Assembly: GCF_900129805.1 (NCBI RefSeq)
Contig: NZ_FQWY01000010.1
Span: forward strand, 1 to 64,000
From: Thermosyntropha lipolytica DSM 11003
GTDB taxonomy: Bacteria; Bacillota; Syntrophomonadia; Syntrophomonadales; Syntrophomonadaceae
Length of the DNA: 64,000 nt
Direction of reading: 5' to 3'
The position numbers and the translations under genes are program-made. Of this stretch, positions 48,024 to 57,705 are shown piece by piece. The notes beneath the pieces are model-generated. The model was not told the DNA's origin. It did no database searches and worked only from the letters and a program-made list of their open reading frames with translations. Numbering within the stretch: the first letter of the stretch is position 1; every line of letters starts with the position of its first letter.

Positions 48024-48048
48024 ATAGAAAAGCAGGCCTAAAGCCTGC
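48024..48048 (-). terminator. terminator of the glucosaminidase gene
   Basis: Minus strand: 6-bp stem GCAGGC/GCCTGC, 5-nt loop, then TTTTCTATTTTA. 14 nt after the stop at 48062. Confidence 0.85.
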
Positions 48049-48061
48049 CCCTAAAGCATGT

Positions 48062-49018
48062 CTATTTGCTTTTGGTTTCCAATTCTCTTTTTAAGCGAAC
48101 AATCTCTGCTTTAAGCAGCTCATTTTCTATCTGCAGAGCTCGTATTTTGTCATCTGTATAACCTGTCCCACTATTTCCGATAGCTAAAGCCTTACGGTAA
48201 TAATCATTTAAAATGCTTTCTCCATAACCATTGCCGGGTACTGCCCACCTGCCATTTAAATCTGTCCAATATTTAGCTACCCCTCTTTTTACCAGGGTAA
48301 AACGGGGATCAACCAGCTTTTTGCCGGGAGGTAGTGGAGCATCAGTAGCATAAGCATAAAGATGCTGAATATGAGCCTCTACCCCTACCGCAGGAGTAGC
48401 AAAAAAAGCTCCATGTTTTCCTGCCTCATACCATACCAGATTAGGATCTGCTCCCCTTAGATCTTCTTCTCCCGTAGCAGCTCTTCCCGTAGCTCCCAAT
48501 CCGCAATAATTATTCTGCTCCGGTCTCACCAGTCCGCCATACCGCCACCAGCCGGTCTCCTTAGCTGCCTGGCAAAATGCTATATCTCCTCTTACTCCAT
48601 ATTCCCTTCCTATTTGTAAATACAAATCTACCAGATCAGGAGCATTAGGATTATTCTGCCTGAGCAATTTGCGCAGCTGTTCAGCAGTAGCTACAGGTTC
48701 CCCCATTATAGGTATGTTCATATCAATAGCCGGCAAATCATAGCTGCCGCCAGCCCCACTCGTTATATAAACCTTGTATTCTCTTTCATCCCACTCTACT
48801 CTAAAACCTAAAGCTTCAGCTACCGCACGTACGGGTAACATGGTACGGCCGCCAATTATCTGGGCAGGTACATCAGATTCTATTTTTTGCCCATTTACAT
48901 ATACCTGCAAAGCTGTCCTGGCCTCAACTGGATAAGATATGTAAAAAAAAGCACTGATAAAAAGGATAACAGCTATAACTATCCCTGCTCCTACTAGACT
49001 ATGTCTATACTTTGCCAA
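48062..49018 (-). CDS. secreted glucosaminidase with copper amine oxidase-like N-domain
   Basis: A 318-residue exported protein. Signal or anchor helix (about 8-32), a copper amine oxidase N-terminal-like 'stalk' domain (about 35-90: LQVYVNGQKI, GRTMLPVRAVAEALGF), then a LytG-type N-acetylglucosaminidase domain (about 120-285: QAAKETGWWRYGG, NNYCGLGATG, GVEAHIQHLYAYA) and a short C-terminal coiled coil (IENELLKAEIVRLKREL). It should cut peptidoglycan in cell-wall remodelling. The TTG at 49016-49018 is preferred (GGAGG 8 nt upstream) over the GTG at 49031. Confidence 0.85.
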   Translation of the reverse strand: MAKYRHSLVGAGIVIAVILFISAFFYISYPVEARTALQVYVNGQKIESDVPAQIIGGRTMLPVRAVAEALGFRVEWDEREYKVYITSGAGGSYDLPAIDMNIPIMGEPVATAEQLRKLLRQNNPNAPDLVDLYLQIGREYGVRGDIAFCQAAKETGWWRYGGLVRPEQNNYCGLGATGRAATGEEDLRGADPNLVWYEAGKHGAFFATPAVGVEAHIQHLYAYATDAPLPPGKKLVDPRFTLVKRGVAKYWTDLNGRWAVPGNGYGESILNDYYRKALAIGNSGTGYTDDKIRALQIENELLKAEIVRLKRELETKSK

Positions 49019-49033
49019 AACCAGCACCTCCAC

Positions 49034-49258
49034 TTATTTTTTACTTATTTAATTCACCATCACCTGCCTCATCCCTTCTTTATAAAAACATTTTAATTTT
49101 AATATCACGTCATTATTTATATGCACTCTCCTTAACATTCCTTGCAGTAAATATTCGCCTTATTTTTAAATGATAACTGCAAAAACAGCCGCTAAAACCT
49201 TAAATTCAACATAATTATGCAAAAATTTTCCATAGTTTATGGCAAGAGAAGACATGTT
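49034..49258. other. divergent intergenic region
   Basis: Separates the glucosaminidase (minus) and histidine kinase (plus) genes. AT-rich, no gene supported; it should hold the minus-strand promoter of the glucosaminidase, which I cannot place with confidence. Confidence 0.5.
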
Positions 49259-49286
49259 TTGCAAGACTTTTATTGTATCTTATATT
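49259..49286 (+). promoter_or_regulatory. possible promoter of the hybrid kinase gene
   Basis: TTGCAA (49259-49264), 16-nt spacer, TATATT (49281-49286), about 50 nt before the GTG start. Confidence 0.5.
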
Positions 49287-49337
49287 TGCTAGCCATTTTA
49301 GAGCTTTAATTCTTCTTTTTCGAGGAGGAGCGAAAAA

Positions 49338-51416
49338 GTGTCAAAAAAAGTATCCTATCATTTTTACGCTTACGGGATTTTATTTTTTATACTGAGTGGA
49401 ATCATTTTTTCTATTTTAATAAATAAATACAGTTTAGCATACTATGAAGATTTTATAAAAATAGCGGAAATGATAGTTATAATAACGGCTATTTATTTGC
49501 TTCTGTTATTAATCCTGCATATATTGTTTTTTACCTTAAAGCTCAGCCCAAATAATTTTTACATCAAACTTAAGACTCGTTTTATGCCCATAAGATACCA
49601 GGCTCATATCCTGGAAAATGTACAGGAAAGCATAGTAGCTATAGCCTTAACCCCAAATAATGACATATTTTATATGAACGAACAGGCTAAAAAATTATAT
49701 GGAGATCTAAGAAAGGGCAACCTGGAGCTGTTAAGCACTAAACTCTCCCTATCCCCTGAGGAAATAGAAGAAATAAAAAAACATATAAAGTCTGGTCAAG
49801 CGTATAAAATACAAAAAACCCTAACGGTAGAAGGGGAAAAAAAATTATTTCTGCATAAAATAACGCCCCTACATAACCATTACTATCTAGAAGGACTGCT
49901 TATAATATCCAGTGATATAACCGAACTGGTAAAACAAAAAATAGAAGCCGAAACAGCTAATATAAGTAAAAGCCTGTTTCTAGCCAACATGAGCCATGAA
50001 ATCCGCACTCCCCTTATAGGAATTTTAGGAGCAGTTGACCTGCTGGAAAAAAGCGACCTTAACCCCAAACAGCTCGAAAATACATCTATCATTCGCCGCT
50101 GCAGTGAAGAAGTATTGGATATAATAACCCAAATATTAGATGTATCTAAAATAGAAATCGGACTGCTTAAAGTTGTCCCCCAGCCCTGTGATCTATATGA
50201 AGTTTTTCAAAATCTAATTACCATTATCGAACCTTTAATCAGGGAAAAAAGCCTCAAACTGGAAGTTAATCTGGATTTTACCCCTTGGGCCCAGGTACTG
50301 GTTGATCCTATAAAACTGCGCCAAATATTGTCGCAGATCCTTTTTAATGCCGTAAAGTTTACCCATAAAGGCAAAGTAACTATTAAGGGAAAAACCATTT
50401 GCCAGGACAACAACGCCTTTTTATGCGTAGATATAGCAGACACCGGTATCGGCATTCCGGAAAATGAGCTGAAAAATATTTTTGACCCCTTCACTCAGGT
50501 AGATAATTCAGCTTCCCGCAGCTATGGAGGTACAGGTATAGGGCTCTATATTTGCCATAAGCTGGTGCAAGCTATGGAAGGAACTATAGATATAAAAAGC
50601 AGAATAGGACAGGGTACAACGGTAAGTTTAAAAATCCCCCTGATGATTACTGACAATAGTGGGAAAGTCCAAGAAACAAACAATAAGCCAACTAGAAACG
50701 ATATATATCAGCATGTAATTGATAATCAAATAGTATTTTTTCCTCGCAGTGTCCTTTTAGTCGAGGATAATAAATTAAACCAAAAAATTATAGCAGAAAT
50801 CCTTATCAATTACGGCTTTGAGGTAGCAACCGCCGACAATGGTTTAGAATGCCTCAGTATGCTGCAAAAAAGCTATTTTGATATAATACTCATGGATATG
50901 CAAATGCCGGTAATGGATGGTTATGAAGCTACCCGCCTTATCAGGCAGGATGAAAAGCTGAAAGATATTCCTATTATAGCTATAACTGCTCATGCTGTAA
51001 CCGGAGACAAGGAAAAATGCCTAGCCTGTGGATGCAGTTCATATCTGGCTAAACCCTTTAAAGCAGAAGAATTGATCGAAGAAATTAAGAAATATTTAAG
51101 CAGACAGGTTAAACCAGTAAAGATATCCCCTCTAACCCCTAATCTTTTCATAAAAGAATTTATTCCGGAATTTTTAGATACTCTGGGAAACATGCTGGAG
51201 GAGCTGGATATAATTATCGCTAATCGAGATATTGATAATATCTGCAGCATAAGCCATGATATAAAAGGCATGGCTGGCATGTACGGCTTTCATGAAATTT
51301 CCGAAACAGCAGCACAAATGGAAAAAGCTGCTAAATTAGGTGCCTGGGAAACTATACATATAATGCAGCAAAAGCTGTATGCCCTGTATCAAAATGCCGA
51401 AAGCCAGGTTTCCTAA
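49338..51416 (+). CDS. hybrid histidine kinase with REC and HPt domains
   Basis: A 692-residue membrane-bound phosphorelay protein. Two transmembrane helices (about 10-28 and 43-67) with only a short outside loop, a PAS-like domain (about 85-195), HisKA with H220 in NMSHEIRTP, HATPase (DTGIGIP and GGTGIGL motifs), a receiver domain (about 470-590) with phospho-acceptor D520 in LMDMQMPVMDG, and a C-terminal HPt domain with H640 in SISHDIKGMAG. All three phosphorelay sites are intact. GTG start with GAGGAGGAG 8 nt upstream. No response regulator gene is adjacent, so its output is elsewhere; signal unknown, possibly a membrane or cytoplasmic cue. Confidence 0.92.
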   Translation: MSKKVSYHFYAYGILFFILSGIIFSILINKYSLAYYEDFIKIAEMIVIITAIYLLLLLILHILFFTLKLSPNNFYIKLKTRFMPIRYQAHILENVQESIVAIALTPNNDIFYMNEQAKKLYGDLRKGNLELLSTKLSLSPEEIEEIKKHIKSGQAYKIQKTLTVEGEKKLFLHKITPLHNHYYLEGLLIISSDITELVKQKIEAETANISKSLFLANMSHEIRTPLIGILGAVDLLEKSDLNPKQLENTSIIRRCSEEVLDIITQILDVSKIEIGLLKVVPQPCDLYEVFQNLITIIEPLIREKSLKLEVNLDFTPWAQVLVDPIKLRQILSQILFNAVKFTHKGKVTIKGKTICQDNNAFLCVDIADTGIGIPENELKNIFDPFTQVDNSASRSYGGTGIGLYICHKLVQAMEGTIDIKSRIGQGTTVSLKIPLMITDNSGKVQETNNKPTRNDIYQHVIDNQIVFFPRSVLLVEDNKLNQKIIAEILINYGFEVATADNGLECLSMLQKSYFDIILMDMQMPVMDGYEATRLIRQDEKLKDIPIIAITAHAVTGDKEKCLACGCSSYLAKPFKAEELIEEIKKYLSRQVKPVKISPLTPNLFIKEFIPEFLDTLGNMLEELDIIIANRDIDNICSISHDIKGMAGMYGFHEISETAAQMEKAAKLGAWETIHIMQQKLYALYQNAESQVS

Positions 51417-51552
51417 TTTTAGGCTGGACATACCTCCCCCGTAAATTGTAAACTTAATAAGGAATTAAGTTTTAATTACTACGCATATATCATTAAATGG
51501 CGAATTAGAGCATAATAGATAACAGAAAATCAATACTGTAAGGTGATAAAAT

Positions 51553-52383
51553 ATGCGGCTAATAATAACCGACAGCACGGTAAGCCTTCCGGCAGGATTT
51601 GCCGAATCTAACAATATAACCATAGTTCCTCTTAAAGTTAATATCGACGGAAAATCTTATCGCGACGGTATCGATATATCAAACCGGGAATACTATAAAC
51701 TTTTGCGCAGCAAACCGGTTTTTCCCCAAACCTCCCAGCCTTCATCCGGCGACTTTCTTAAAGTATTTAAAACCTTAAAGCCGGGAGATGAAGCCCTGGT
51801 TATCCTTATATCTTCGCAAATCTCCGGGACAGTACAGGCAGCCCAAATCGCCAAAAATATGCTTAACAATGATAAAATCCGTATTGAAATTATAGATTCT
51901 CTCTCTACCGTAATAGGCCTTGGATTTCAGGTAATGAAAGCATGTGAGCTTAATAATGAAGGAAAAAGCCTGGAGGAAATAATACAGGAATTAAAACAGG
52001 TGCAGGAAAAGAGCAAAATATTATTTGTCGTAGATAATCTGGAATATCTGCACCGGGGAGGAAGAATAAGCCATACGGCCAAAACTATCGGCAATCTTCT
52101 TCAGCTTAAACCTATACTCTCCATTATCGGCAACGGACGTATAGAAGTATATGACAAAGTCCGCACCAAAGGAAAAGCGGTAAAAAAGATAATCGAAGAA
52201 TTAAAAAGCGAAGCGGCTAAGGCTAAGCTGGTATCGGTAGCTCATGTCGATGCCCCTTCCGAAGCAGAAGCTATTTATAAACAGGTTAAAGAATTTTATA
52301 AAGGTCCTATCATTATAACTGAAGCCGGTCCGGTAATAGGCTCCCATGTAGGCCCGGGTTCTGTAGGTCTGGCCTGGTACTAA
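51553..52383 (+). CDS. DegV family fatty-acid-binding protein
   Basis: A 276-residue DegV protein: LIITDSTVSLP at the N-terminus, TSQPSSGDF and the SSQISGTVQAA loop, and GPVIGSHVGPGSVGLAW at the C-terminus. The family (FakB) binds single fatty acids and presents them to the FakA kinase in Firmicutes. AAGGTG lies 8 nt before the ATG. No fakA in the window. Monocistronic, ending in a terminator shared with metF. Confidence 0.93.
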   Translation: MRLIITDSTVSLPAGFAESNNITIVPLKVNIDGKSYRDGIDISNREYYKLLRSKPVFPQTSQPSSGDFLKVFKTLKPGDEALVILISSQISGTVQAAQIAKNMLNNDKIRIEIIDSLSTVIGLGFQVMKACELNNEGKSLEEIIQELKQVQEKSKILFVVDNLEYLHRGGRISHTAKTIGNLLQLKPILSIIGNGRIEVYDKVRTKGKAVKKIIEELKSEAAKAKLVSVAHVDAPSEAEAIYKQVKEFYKGPIIITEAGPVIGSHVGPGSVGLAWY

Positions 52384-52387
52384 ATAA

Positions 52388-52420
52388 AAGCTGAGTACCT
52401 GCTCTTCAGGCACTCAGCTT
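52388..52420. terminator. shared terminator between degV and metF
   Basis: Long hairpin AAGCTGAGT-A-CCTG/CAGG-C-ACTCAGCTT (one internal mismatch). The T tract is better on the minus strand (TTTTATTTA), but convergence of two genes suggests use in both directions. Confidence 0.8.
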
Positions 52421-52426
52421 CTATTA

Positions 52427-53305
52427 TTAAGCTAAGCCTACATTTTTTACAATCCTTTCTATTTGCCGCGACTTATTCATGGTATAGAGGTGTACCCCTT
52501 TTACCTTCTCATCTAAAAGATCACTTATCTGCTCACTGGCATAATCTATCCCGGCTTTTTCCATTTCCTCCGGCTTGTGTCCGTATTTCTCAACCAGATC
52601 CAATAATTTGGAAGGAATAGAAGCTCCTCCTGATAGATATATCATGCGCCTTACCTGCCTAGGATTCAAAACCGGCATTATGCCGGGGATAATAGGACAG
52701 TTAATACCCATAGCGACTGCTTTGTCCACAAAATCATAATAAAAGCGATTGTCAAAAAACATCTGGGTAATAAGGAAATCTACACCTTCATCTACCTTCT
52801 GTTTCAGATACTTTAAATCTTCACTCAATCTCTTACATTCCCGATGCCCTTCCGGATAGGCAGCAGCCGCAATGCCAAAATCATATACCTTTTTGGCATC
52901 TCTTATGAGTTCATAAGCATAATGATACTCCTGCTTGCTGAAGTCGAAATGGGGATCATCTTCCGGCGGATCCCCTCTTAAGGCCAGTATATTATCAATC
53001 CCTTCCCTAACTAGCTGTTCCAAGATTTCCTTTACCTCTCGGCGGGTATGGCTTACACAGGTAAGATGAGCTAAAGACTCAATTCCGTAATCTTTCTTAA
53101 TACGTGAGGCAATCTCTACTGTTCTTCCCCGGCTGCTTCCCCCTGCACCATAGGTTACACTTATAAACTTAGGATTTAAGCTTAAGAGCTCCTCAATAGT
53201 CTGGAATACTGTCTCTAGCGGATAATCCCTTTTTGGCGGAAAAATCTCTAAAGAAAGTACTGGTATATCTCCTTTATAAAACTCGCATATTTTCATCTTC
53301 CCCAC
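52427..53305 (-). CDS. metF: methylenetetrahydrofolate reductase
   Basis: FAD-dependent reduction of 5,10-methylene-THF to 5-methyl-THF, for methionine synthesis or C1 metabolism. 292-residue TIM barrel: LSLEIFPPKRD at the N-terminus, SVTYGAGGS (about 49-57), LALRGDPPEDD (about 103-113) and FLITQMFFDNRFY. The start may be the ATG at 53294-53296 instead of the GTG at 53303-53305; the purine-rich region fits either. No MetV partner is adjacent. Confidence 0.93.
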   Translation of the reverse strand: MGKMKICEFYKGDIPVLSLEIFPPKRDYPLETVFQTIEELLSLNPKFISVTYGAGGSSRGRTVEIASRIKKDYGIESLAHLTCVSHTRREVKEILEQLVREGIDNILALRGDPPEDDPHFDFSKQEYHYAYELIRDAKKVYDFGIAAAAYPEGHRECKRLSEDLKYLKQKVDEGVDFLITQMFFDNRFYYDFVDKAVAMGINCPIIPGIMPVLNPRQVRRMIYLSGGASIPSKLLDLVEKYGHKPEEMEKAGIDYASEQISDLLDEKVKGVHLYTMNKSRQIERIVKNVGLA

Positions 53306-53389
53306 CCCGTTCCTTACTGGTTACCTGGCTCGTAAATTTATATTAATTTTAGCACCTTCTATATATACATATACCCTTTTACAACTATC

Positions 53390-54655
53390 CTACATGTTGG
53401 CAATTAAAGCATCAGCGAATTGTGAGCACTTGACTTCCGTAGCCCCCTCCATAAGACGTGCAAAATCATAGGTCACTATCTTCTGCGCAATAGTCTTTTC
53501 CATAGCCGAAATGATAAGGTCAGCAGCTTCATTCCAGCCCAGATGGCGGAACATCATTTCCCCGGACAGGATAACGGAAGAAGGATTTACTTTATCTAAA
53601 CCGGCATATTTGGGAGCTGTCCCGTGGGTAGCTTCAAAAACCGCATGGCCGGTCATATAATTTATGTTGGCTCCCGGAGCAATCCCTATGCCTCCTACCT
53701 GGGCAGCCAGAGCATCAGATATATAATCCCCATTAAGGTTCATAGTAGCCACGACATCAAATTCGCGGGGGCGGGTTAAAACCTGCTGCAGGAATATATC
53801 AGCAATAGTATCTTTTATGATGATTTTTCCATCCGCTTCCGCCTGCTTCTGGGCCTCATCAGCTGCTTTATCTCCTTTTTCCTCTTTTATCCGGTCATAC
53901 TGCTCCCAGGTAAAAACTTTATCCGCATATTCCCTTTCTGCCAGCTCATATCCCCAGTTGCGAAAAGCGCCTTCGGTAAATTTCATTATATTGCCTTTGT
54001 GCACCAGGGTGACGCTTTTGCGCTTGTTTTTTATCGCATATTCAATAGCTGCTCTAACCAGCCTTTCGGTTCCTTCCCTGGATATGGGTTTTATTCCCAG
54101 GCCGGAGGTTTCGGGAAAGCGTATTTTCTTTACTCCCAGTTCTTCCTGCAAAAATTTGATAAGTTTTTTAACTTCTTCTGAACCCATAGGATACTCTATG
54201 CCGGCATAAATATCTTCCGTATTTTCGCGGAAAATGACCATATCTACATCCTCCGGCCGTTTTACCGGTGAAGGAACTCCTTTAAAATAGCGCACAGGCC
54301 TTAAACATACATAAAGATCAAGTTCCTGCCTTAAAGCAACATTTAAAGACCTTATTCCTCCCCCGACGGGCGTAGTAAGCGGCCCTTTAATGGCAATTAT
54401 ATATTCCTTTATAATCTCTAAAGTTTCCTGAGGCAACCACTCTCCGGTGGTGTTAAAGGCTTTTTCCCCGGCTAAAACCTCTTTCCATACTATCTTTTTC
54501 TTTCCTCCATAAGCCTTCTCTACCGCAGCATCAAAAACCCTGGAAGCTGCAGCCCAAATATCCGGACCGGTTCCATCCCCTTCGATAAATGGGATTATGG
54601 GATAATCAGGTACATTTAAAACTCCATTATTAACCGTAATTTTTTCGCCCTGCAT
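53390..54655 (-). CDS. icd: isocitrate dehydrogenase (NADP type)
   Basis: Oxidative decarboxylation of isocitrate to 2-oxoglutarate. 421 residues, in the size range of the bacterial NADP-dependent homodimer: [36 protein letters not shown] split around residues 90-110, the phospho-switch region near that Ser, and [19 protein letters not shown]. Cofactor choice is inferred from overall similarity to Icd rather than proven. Placed 99 nt after the leuD-like gene and probably the final step of that pathway. It is last in the series before metF. Confidence 0.92.
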   Translation of the reverse strand: MQGEKITVNNGVLNVPDYPIIPFIEGDGTGPDIWAAASRVFDAAVEKAYGGKKKIVWKEVLAGEKAFNTTGEWLPQETLEIIKEYIIAIKGPLTTPVGGGIRSLNVALRQELDLYVCLRPVRYFKGVPSPVKRPEDVDMVIFRENTEDIYAGIEYPMGSEEVKKLIKFLQEELGVKKIRFPETSGLGIKPISREGTERLVRAAIEYAIKNKRKSVTLVHKGNIMKFTEGAFRNWGYELAEREYADKVFTWEQYDRIKEEKGDKAADEAQKQAEADGKIIIKDTIADIFLQQVLTRPREFDVVATMNLNGDYISDALAAQVGGIGIAPGANINYMTGHAVFEATHGTAPKYAGLDKVNPSSVILSGEMMFRHLGWNEAADLIISAMEKTIAQKIVTYDFARLMEGATEVKCSQFADALIANM

Positions 54656-54733
54656 AAATTTACAATACCTCCTTTTTTCCTCCCGCTACCTCGCTTTAAT
54701 GCATACAATGTGCAAAACCCCTTTAATGCAAAC

Positions 54734-54754
54734 AAGGGGGTAAGTTGCCCCCTT
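54734..54754 (-). terminator. weak hairpin between leuD-like gene and icd
   Basis: Minus strand: 7-bp stem AAGGGGG/CCCCCTT with a 7-nt loop, followed by TTGTTTG. The T tract is poor, so partial read-through into icd is likely. Confidence 0.5.
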
Positions 54755-55255
54755 TTAGTCAAAATTAAAAGTCCCGTATTTTTTGAAATGTTCTACTAAT
54801 CCCCCATCGGAAAGAATCTTGAGCATAACCTTCGGCAGAGGAGTAATCTTTAAGTCTATCCCTTTAGTCAGATTATGCAATACTCCTTTTTCTAAATCAA
54901 TAGCCAATTCATCACCAGGATCAATTTGATCAGTATCGCATTCAATTACCGGCAAACCGGTGTTTATACAGTTGCGGTAGAATATGCGGGCAAAGGATTT
55001 GGCTACTACCGCACTGATGCCGGCATGTATAATAGCCAGAGGTGCCTGTTCCCGTGAGGAGCCACAGCCAAAATTGCGGCCTGCCACTATGAAATCACCC
55101 GGGGTAATCTTGGAATAAAAATCGGGATCCAGATCTTCCATTACATGCCGGGCCAGCTCTTTCATATCCAGAGTTTTAAATTTATATCTCCCTGATATTA
55201 TATAGTCAGTATTTACATCATCGCCAAATTTATGAGCCTTACCTCTTAATTCCAT
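54755..55255 (-). CDS. LeuD-like hydro-lyase small subunit (aconitase-type)
   Basis: The 166-residue small subunit of a two-subunit aconitase-family hydro-lyase. Swivel domain with GCGSSREQAP (about 63-72). The loop that sets substrate choice reads YKFK (residues 24-27 approx.) where 3-isopropylmalate enzymes have YL plus hydrophobic residues and methanogen homoaconitase has YLRT. Partner of the next gene (19 nt apart). With icd and the citrate-type synthase beside it, aconitase activity is the best inference; isopropylmalate isomerase is the alternative. Confidence 0.8.
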   Translation of the reverse strand: MELRGKAHKFGDDVNTDYIISGRYKFKTLDMKELARHVMEDLDPDFYSKITPGDFIVAGRNFGCGSSREQAPLAIIHAGISAVVAKSFARIFYRNCINTGLPVIECDTDQIDPGDELAIDLEKGVLHNLTKGIDLKITPLPKVMLKILSDGGLVEHFKKYGTFNFD

Positions 55256-55274
55256 ATTTCGCCTTTATCCTCCT

Positions 55275-56528
55275 TTATAAAAATTCCCGCGGGTCGGTAA
55301 TTTTACCGGTTAAAACGGAAGCGGCTACGGTAGCAGGTGATGCCAGATAGATAAACGCTTTGTTATTTCCCATTCTTCCCTTGAAATTGCGGTTGGCGGT
55401 AGATATTACATTTTCCCCGTCAGAAGGTATACCATTGTGGGTTCCCACACAAGGTCCACATCCGGGAGTTACTACGGCTGCCCCTGCCTCAATGAATATC
55501 TCCAGAATTCCTTCCCTTATAGCCTGCAGCATTACCTGGCGGGAAGCAGGAGCTACTACCAGCCGCGTATCCTTATGAATTTTCTTACCCTTAAGGATTT
55601 TCGCTGCAATCCTTAAATCTTCCATTCTACCATTGGTGCAGGTACCGATAACTCCCTGCTGAATAGGAGTTCCTGCCACTTCCCTTACCGGACATACATT
55701 ATCCACGGTATGAGGTTTGGCTACCTGGGGCTCTAAATTAGATACATCATATTCTTTTACCTTAGCATAAACCGCATCCGGATCAGGACTTACCGGCTCA
55801 AAAGGCTTATCCGTATGCTGTTTTACCCATTCAATGACTTTATCATCTGCTTCCATAAGGCCGCACTTGGCACCCATTTCAATAGCCATATTGCTTATGG
55901 TAAAGCGGGCTTCCACCGATAAATCCCTTATCGCTTCCCCGGTATATTCGGCAGCCATGTAGGTAGCACCATCAGCTGTAACATCGCCGATAAGATAAAG
56001 AATAAGGTCTTTGGAAAATACTCCATGGGGCAGCTTGCCATTAAGCACAAATTTAAAGGTTTCCGGAACTTTAAACCAGAGCTTGCCTGATATGAGACCG
56101 GCAGCCAGGTCAGTAGATCCTACCCCGGTCGAAAAAACATTTATCGCTCCATAAGTACAGGTATGAGAATCAGCACCGATAACCAGATTGCCGGGAACTA
56201 CATGTCCCTGTTCCGGAAGCAGCTGATGACACACCCCATCTCCTATATCATAGAGGTAAATTCCCTGTTCTCTGGCAAATTCCCGCATCTGATGATGCAG
56301 TTCCGATACCCCCTGCAAAGGGCTGGGGGCACTATGGTCAATAACCATGGCTATTTTCCGGGGATCAAAAACCTTCTTGGCCATCATTTCTCGGAAAGCG
56401 CGGATAGCCAGGGGTGAAGTCCCATCCTGTCCCATAACAAAATCGAGATCAGCTATTACTATATCATTGGCTCTGGCATCCTGTCCGCTCTTCATCGACA
56501 AAATCTTTTCGGCAATAGTCTTACCCAA
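55275..56528 (-). CDS. LeuC-like hydro-lyase large subunit (aconitase-type)
   Basis: 417 residues of the LeuC2/homoaconitase branch. [4Fe-4S] ligands: Cys in VIGTCTNGR and the pair in TPGCGPCVG; DHSAPSPLQG and GADSHTCTYGA are active-site segments. TTG start (56526-56528) with AGAGGGG 7-8 nt upstream, 3 nt after the synthase gene. Together with the small subunit it should interconvert citrate and isocitrate, or homocitrate and homoisocitrate, or isopropylmalates. No leuA or leuB is in the window, and icd in the leuB position argues for citrate. Confidence 0.85.
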   Translation of the reverse strand: MGKTIAEKILSMKSGQDARANDIVIADLDFVMGQDGTSPLAIRAFREMMAKKVFDPRKIAMVIDHSAPSPLQGVSELHHQMREFAREQGIYLYDIGDGVCHQLLPEQGHVVPGNLVIGADSHTCTYGAINVFSTGVGSTDLAAGLISGKLWFKVPETFKFVLNGKLPHGVFSKDLILYLIGDVTADGATYMAAEYTGEAIRDLSVEARFTISNMAIEMGAKCGLMEADDKVIEWVKQHTDKPFEPVSPDPDAVYAKVKEYDVSNLEPQVAKPHTVDNVCPVREVAGTPIQQGVIGTCTNGRMEDLRIAAKILKGKKIHKDTRLVVAPASRQVMLQAIREGILEIFIEAGAAVVTPGCGPCVGTHNGIPSDGENVISTANRNFKGRMGNNKAFIYLASPATVAASVLTGKITDPREFL

Positions 56529-56531
56529 AAT

Positions 56532-57701
56532 TTATCCCCTCTCTTTCTTGTATTCTTCATATATTACCCGCAGCTCTTTATCAAATAAAGGCCGCTTAAG
56601 TTCTATAGATTTTTCCCTTACCCGGGACAGTATATCGCGGGCTTCTTCTTCGGTAATTTCAATATCATACTCCATAAACTTGGCCTTGAGGGCTGCCGTA
56701 CCGGAATGTTTGCCTATCACTATCTGCCTTTCCAGACCTACCTCTTCCGGGCTGAAAACTTCATAAGTAAGCGGGTTTTTCAAAACCCCATCCCCGTGAA
56801 TTCCCGACTCATGGGCAAAAATATTGGTTCCTACAATCGGTTTGCTTACCGGCAAAGGTCTTCCGGAAGCCCTAGCCACAAACTCGGCCACTTCCCTAAA
56901 CAGCCTGGTATCCTGGGGCATATCTATACGCATAAGGTATTTAAGTCCCATTATAACTTCCTGCAAACACGCATTTCCTGCCCTTTCTCCCAGACCGTTG
57001 ACAGTTACTCCCACATAATTAGCACCGGCATAAACTCCTGCCAGAGCATTGGCCGTTGCCATACCGAAATCATTGTGGGTATGCATTTCAATATCAATAC
57101 CTACCGCTTCCTTCAGCGTGCTTATATACCTGTAAGTTGATAAAGGAGTAAGTATGCCTACCGTATCACAGAAACGCAGACGGTCAGCTCCTGCATGTTT
57201 GGCTACCAGAGCAAATTCGGTAAGAAAATCGATATCTGAACGGGAAGCATCCTCAGCATTTACGGAAACATAAACCCCGTTATCTTTGGCAAACTTCACC
57301 GCATCTGACATGCGTTTTAAAACATCCTGCCGGGTAGTCCTGAGTTTATACTCAATATGGATATCAGAAGTAGAAATGGAAATAGCTACTGCATCTACCC
57401 CGCAAGAGAGAGATTCCTTTATATCATCGATTACTGCCCGGTTCCAGGCCATAATACTGGCTTTTAAACCCAGACCTACTATTTCCTTTATACAATCTTT
57501 TTCAAAACCACCCATCACGGGTATACCGGCCTCTATCTGGTCTACCCCAATCTGGTCAAGGTATTTGGCAATCTGTATCTTCTCTTCATTGGAAAATACT
57601 ACTCCAGCTGTCTGTTCTCCATCTCTTAAAGTCGTATCTACTATATAAACCTTGGCTCCTTCCTGATTAAACCAGTCCAGGTTCATCCTTTCCCATTTCA
57701 T
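56532..57701 (-). CDS. NifV/homocitrate synthase-like; candidate Re-citrate synthase
   Basis: 389-residue DRE-TIM metallolyase: YIVDTTLRDGEQTAGVVFS at the start (metal and general-acid residues), HTHNDFGMATANALAG for the metal-binding HxH, and HESGIHGDG. By sequence it resembles NifV homocitrate synthase, but Re-citrate synthase, first found in Clostridium kluyveri and later in syntrophs, belongs to the same superfamily. The neighbours (aconitase-type leuCD, icd) make citrate the most likely product. Lysine via homocitrate is unlikely because ddh and lysC show the diaminopimelate route; nif genes are absent. It begins 4 nt after gatB ends. Confidence 0.8.
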   Translation of the reverse strand: MKWERMNLDWFNQEGAKVYIVDTTLRDGEQTAGVVFSNEEKIQIAKYLDQIGVDQIEAGIPVMGGFEKDCIKEIVGLGLKASIMAWNRAVIDDIKESLSCGVDAVAISISTSDIHIEYKLRTTRQDVLKRMSDAVKFAKDNGVYVSVNAEDASRSDIDFLTEFALVAKHAGADRLRFCDTVGILTPLSTYRYISTLKEAVGIDIEMHTHNDFGMATANALAGVYAGANYVGVTVNGLGERAGNACLQEVIMGLKYLMRIDMPQDTRLFREVAEFVARASGRPLPVSKPIVGTNIFAHESGIHGDGVLKNPLTYEVFSPEEVGLERQIVIGKHSGTAALKAKFMEYDIEITEEEARDILSRVREKSIELKRPLFDKELRVIYEEYKKERG

Positions 57702-57705
57702 AACA

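Noticed and set aside
56532-57701. Homocitrate synthase for lysine via aminoadipate
   Set aside because: ddh and lysC show that the diaminopimelate route is present, and no other aminoadipate-pathway genes are seen.
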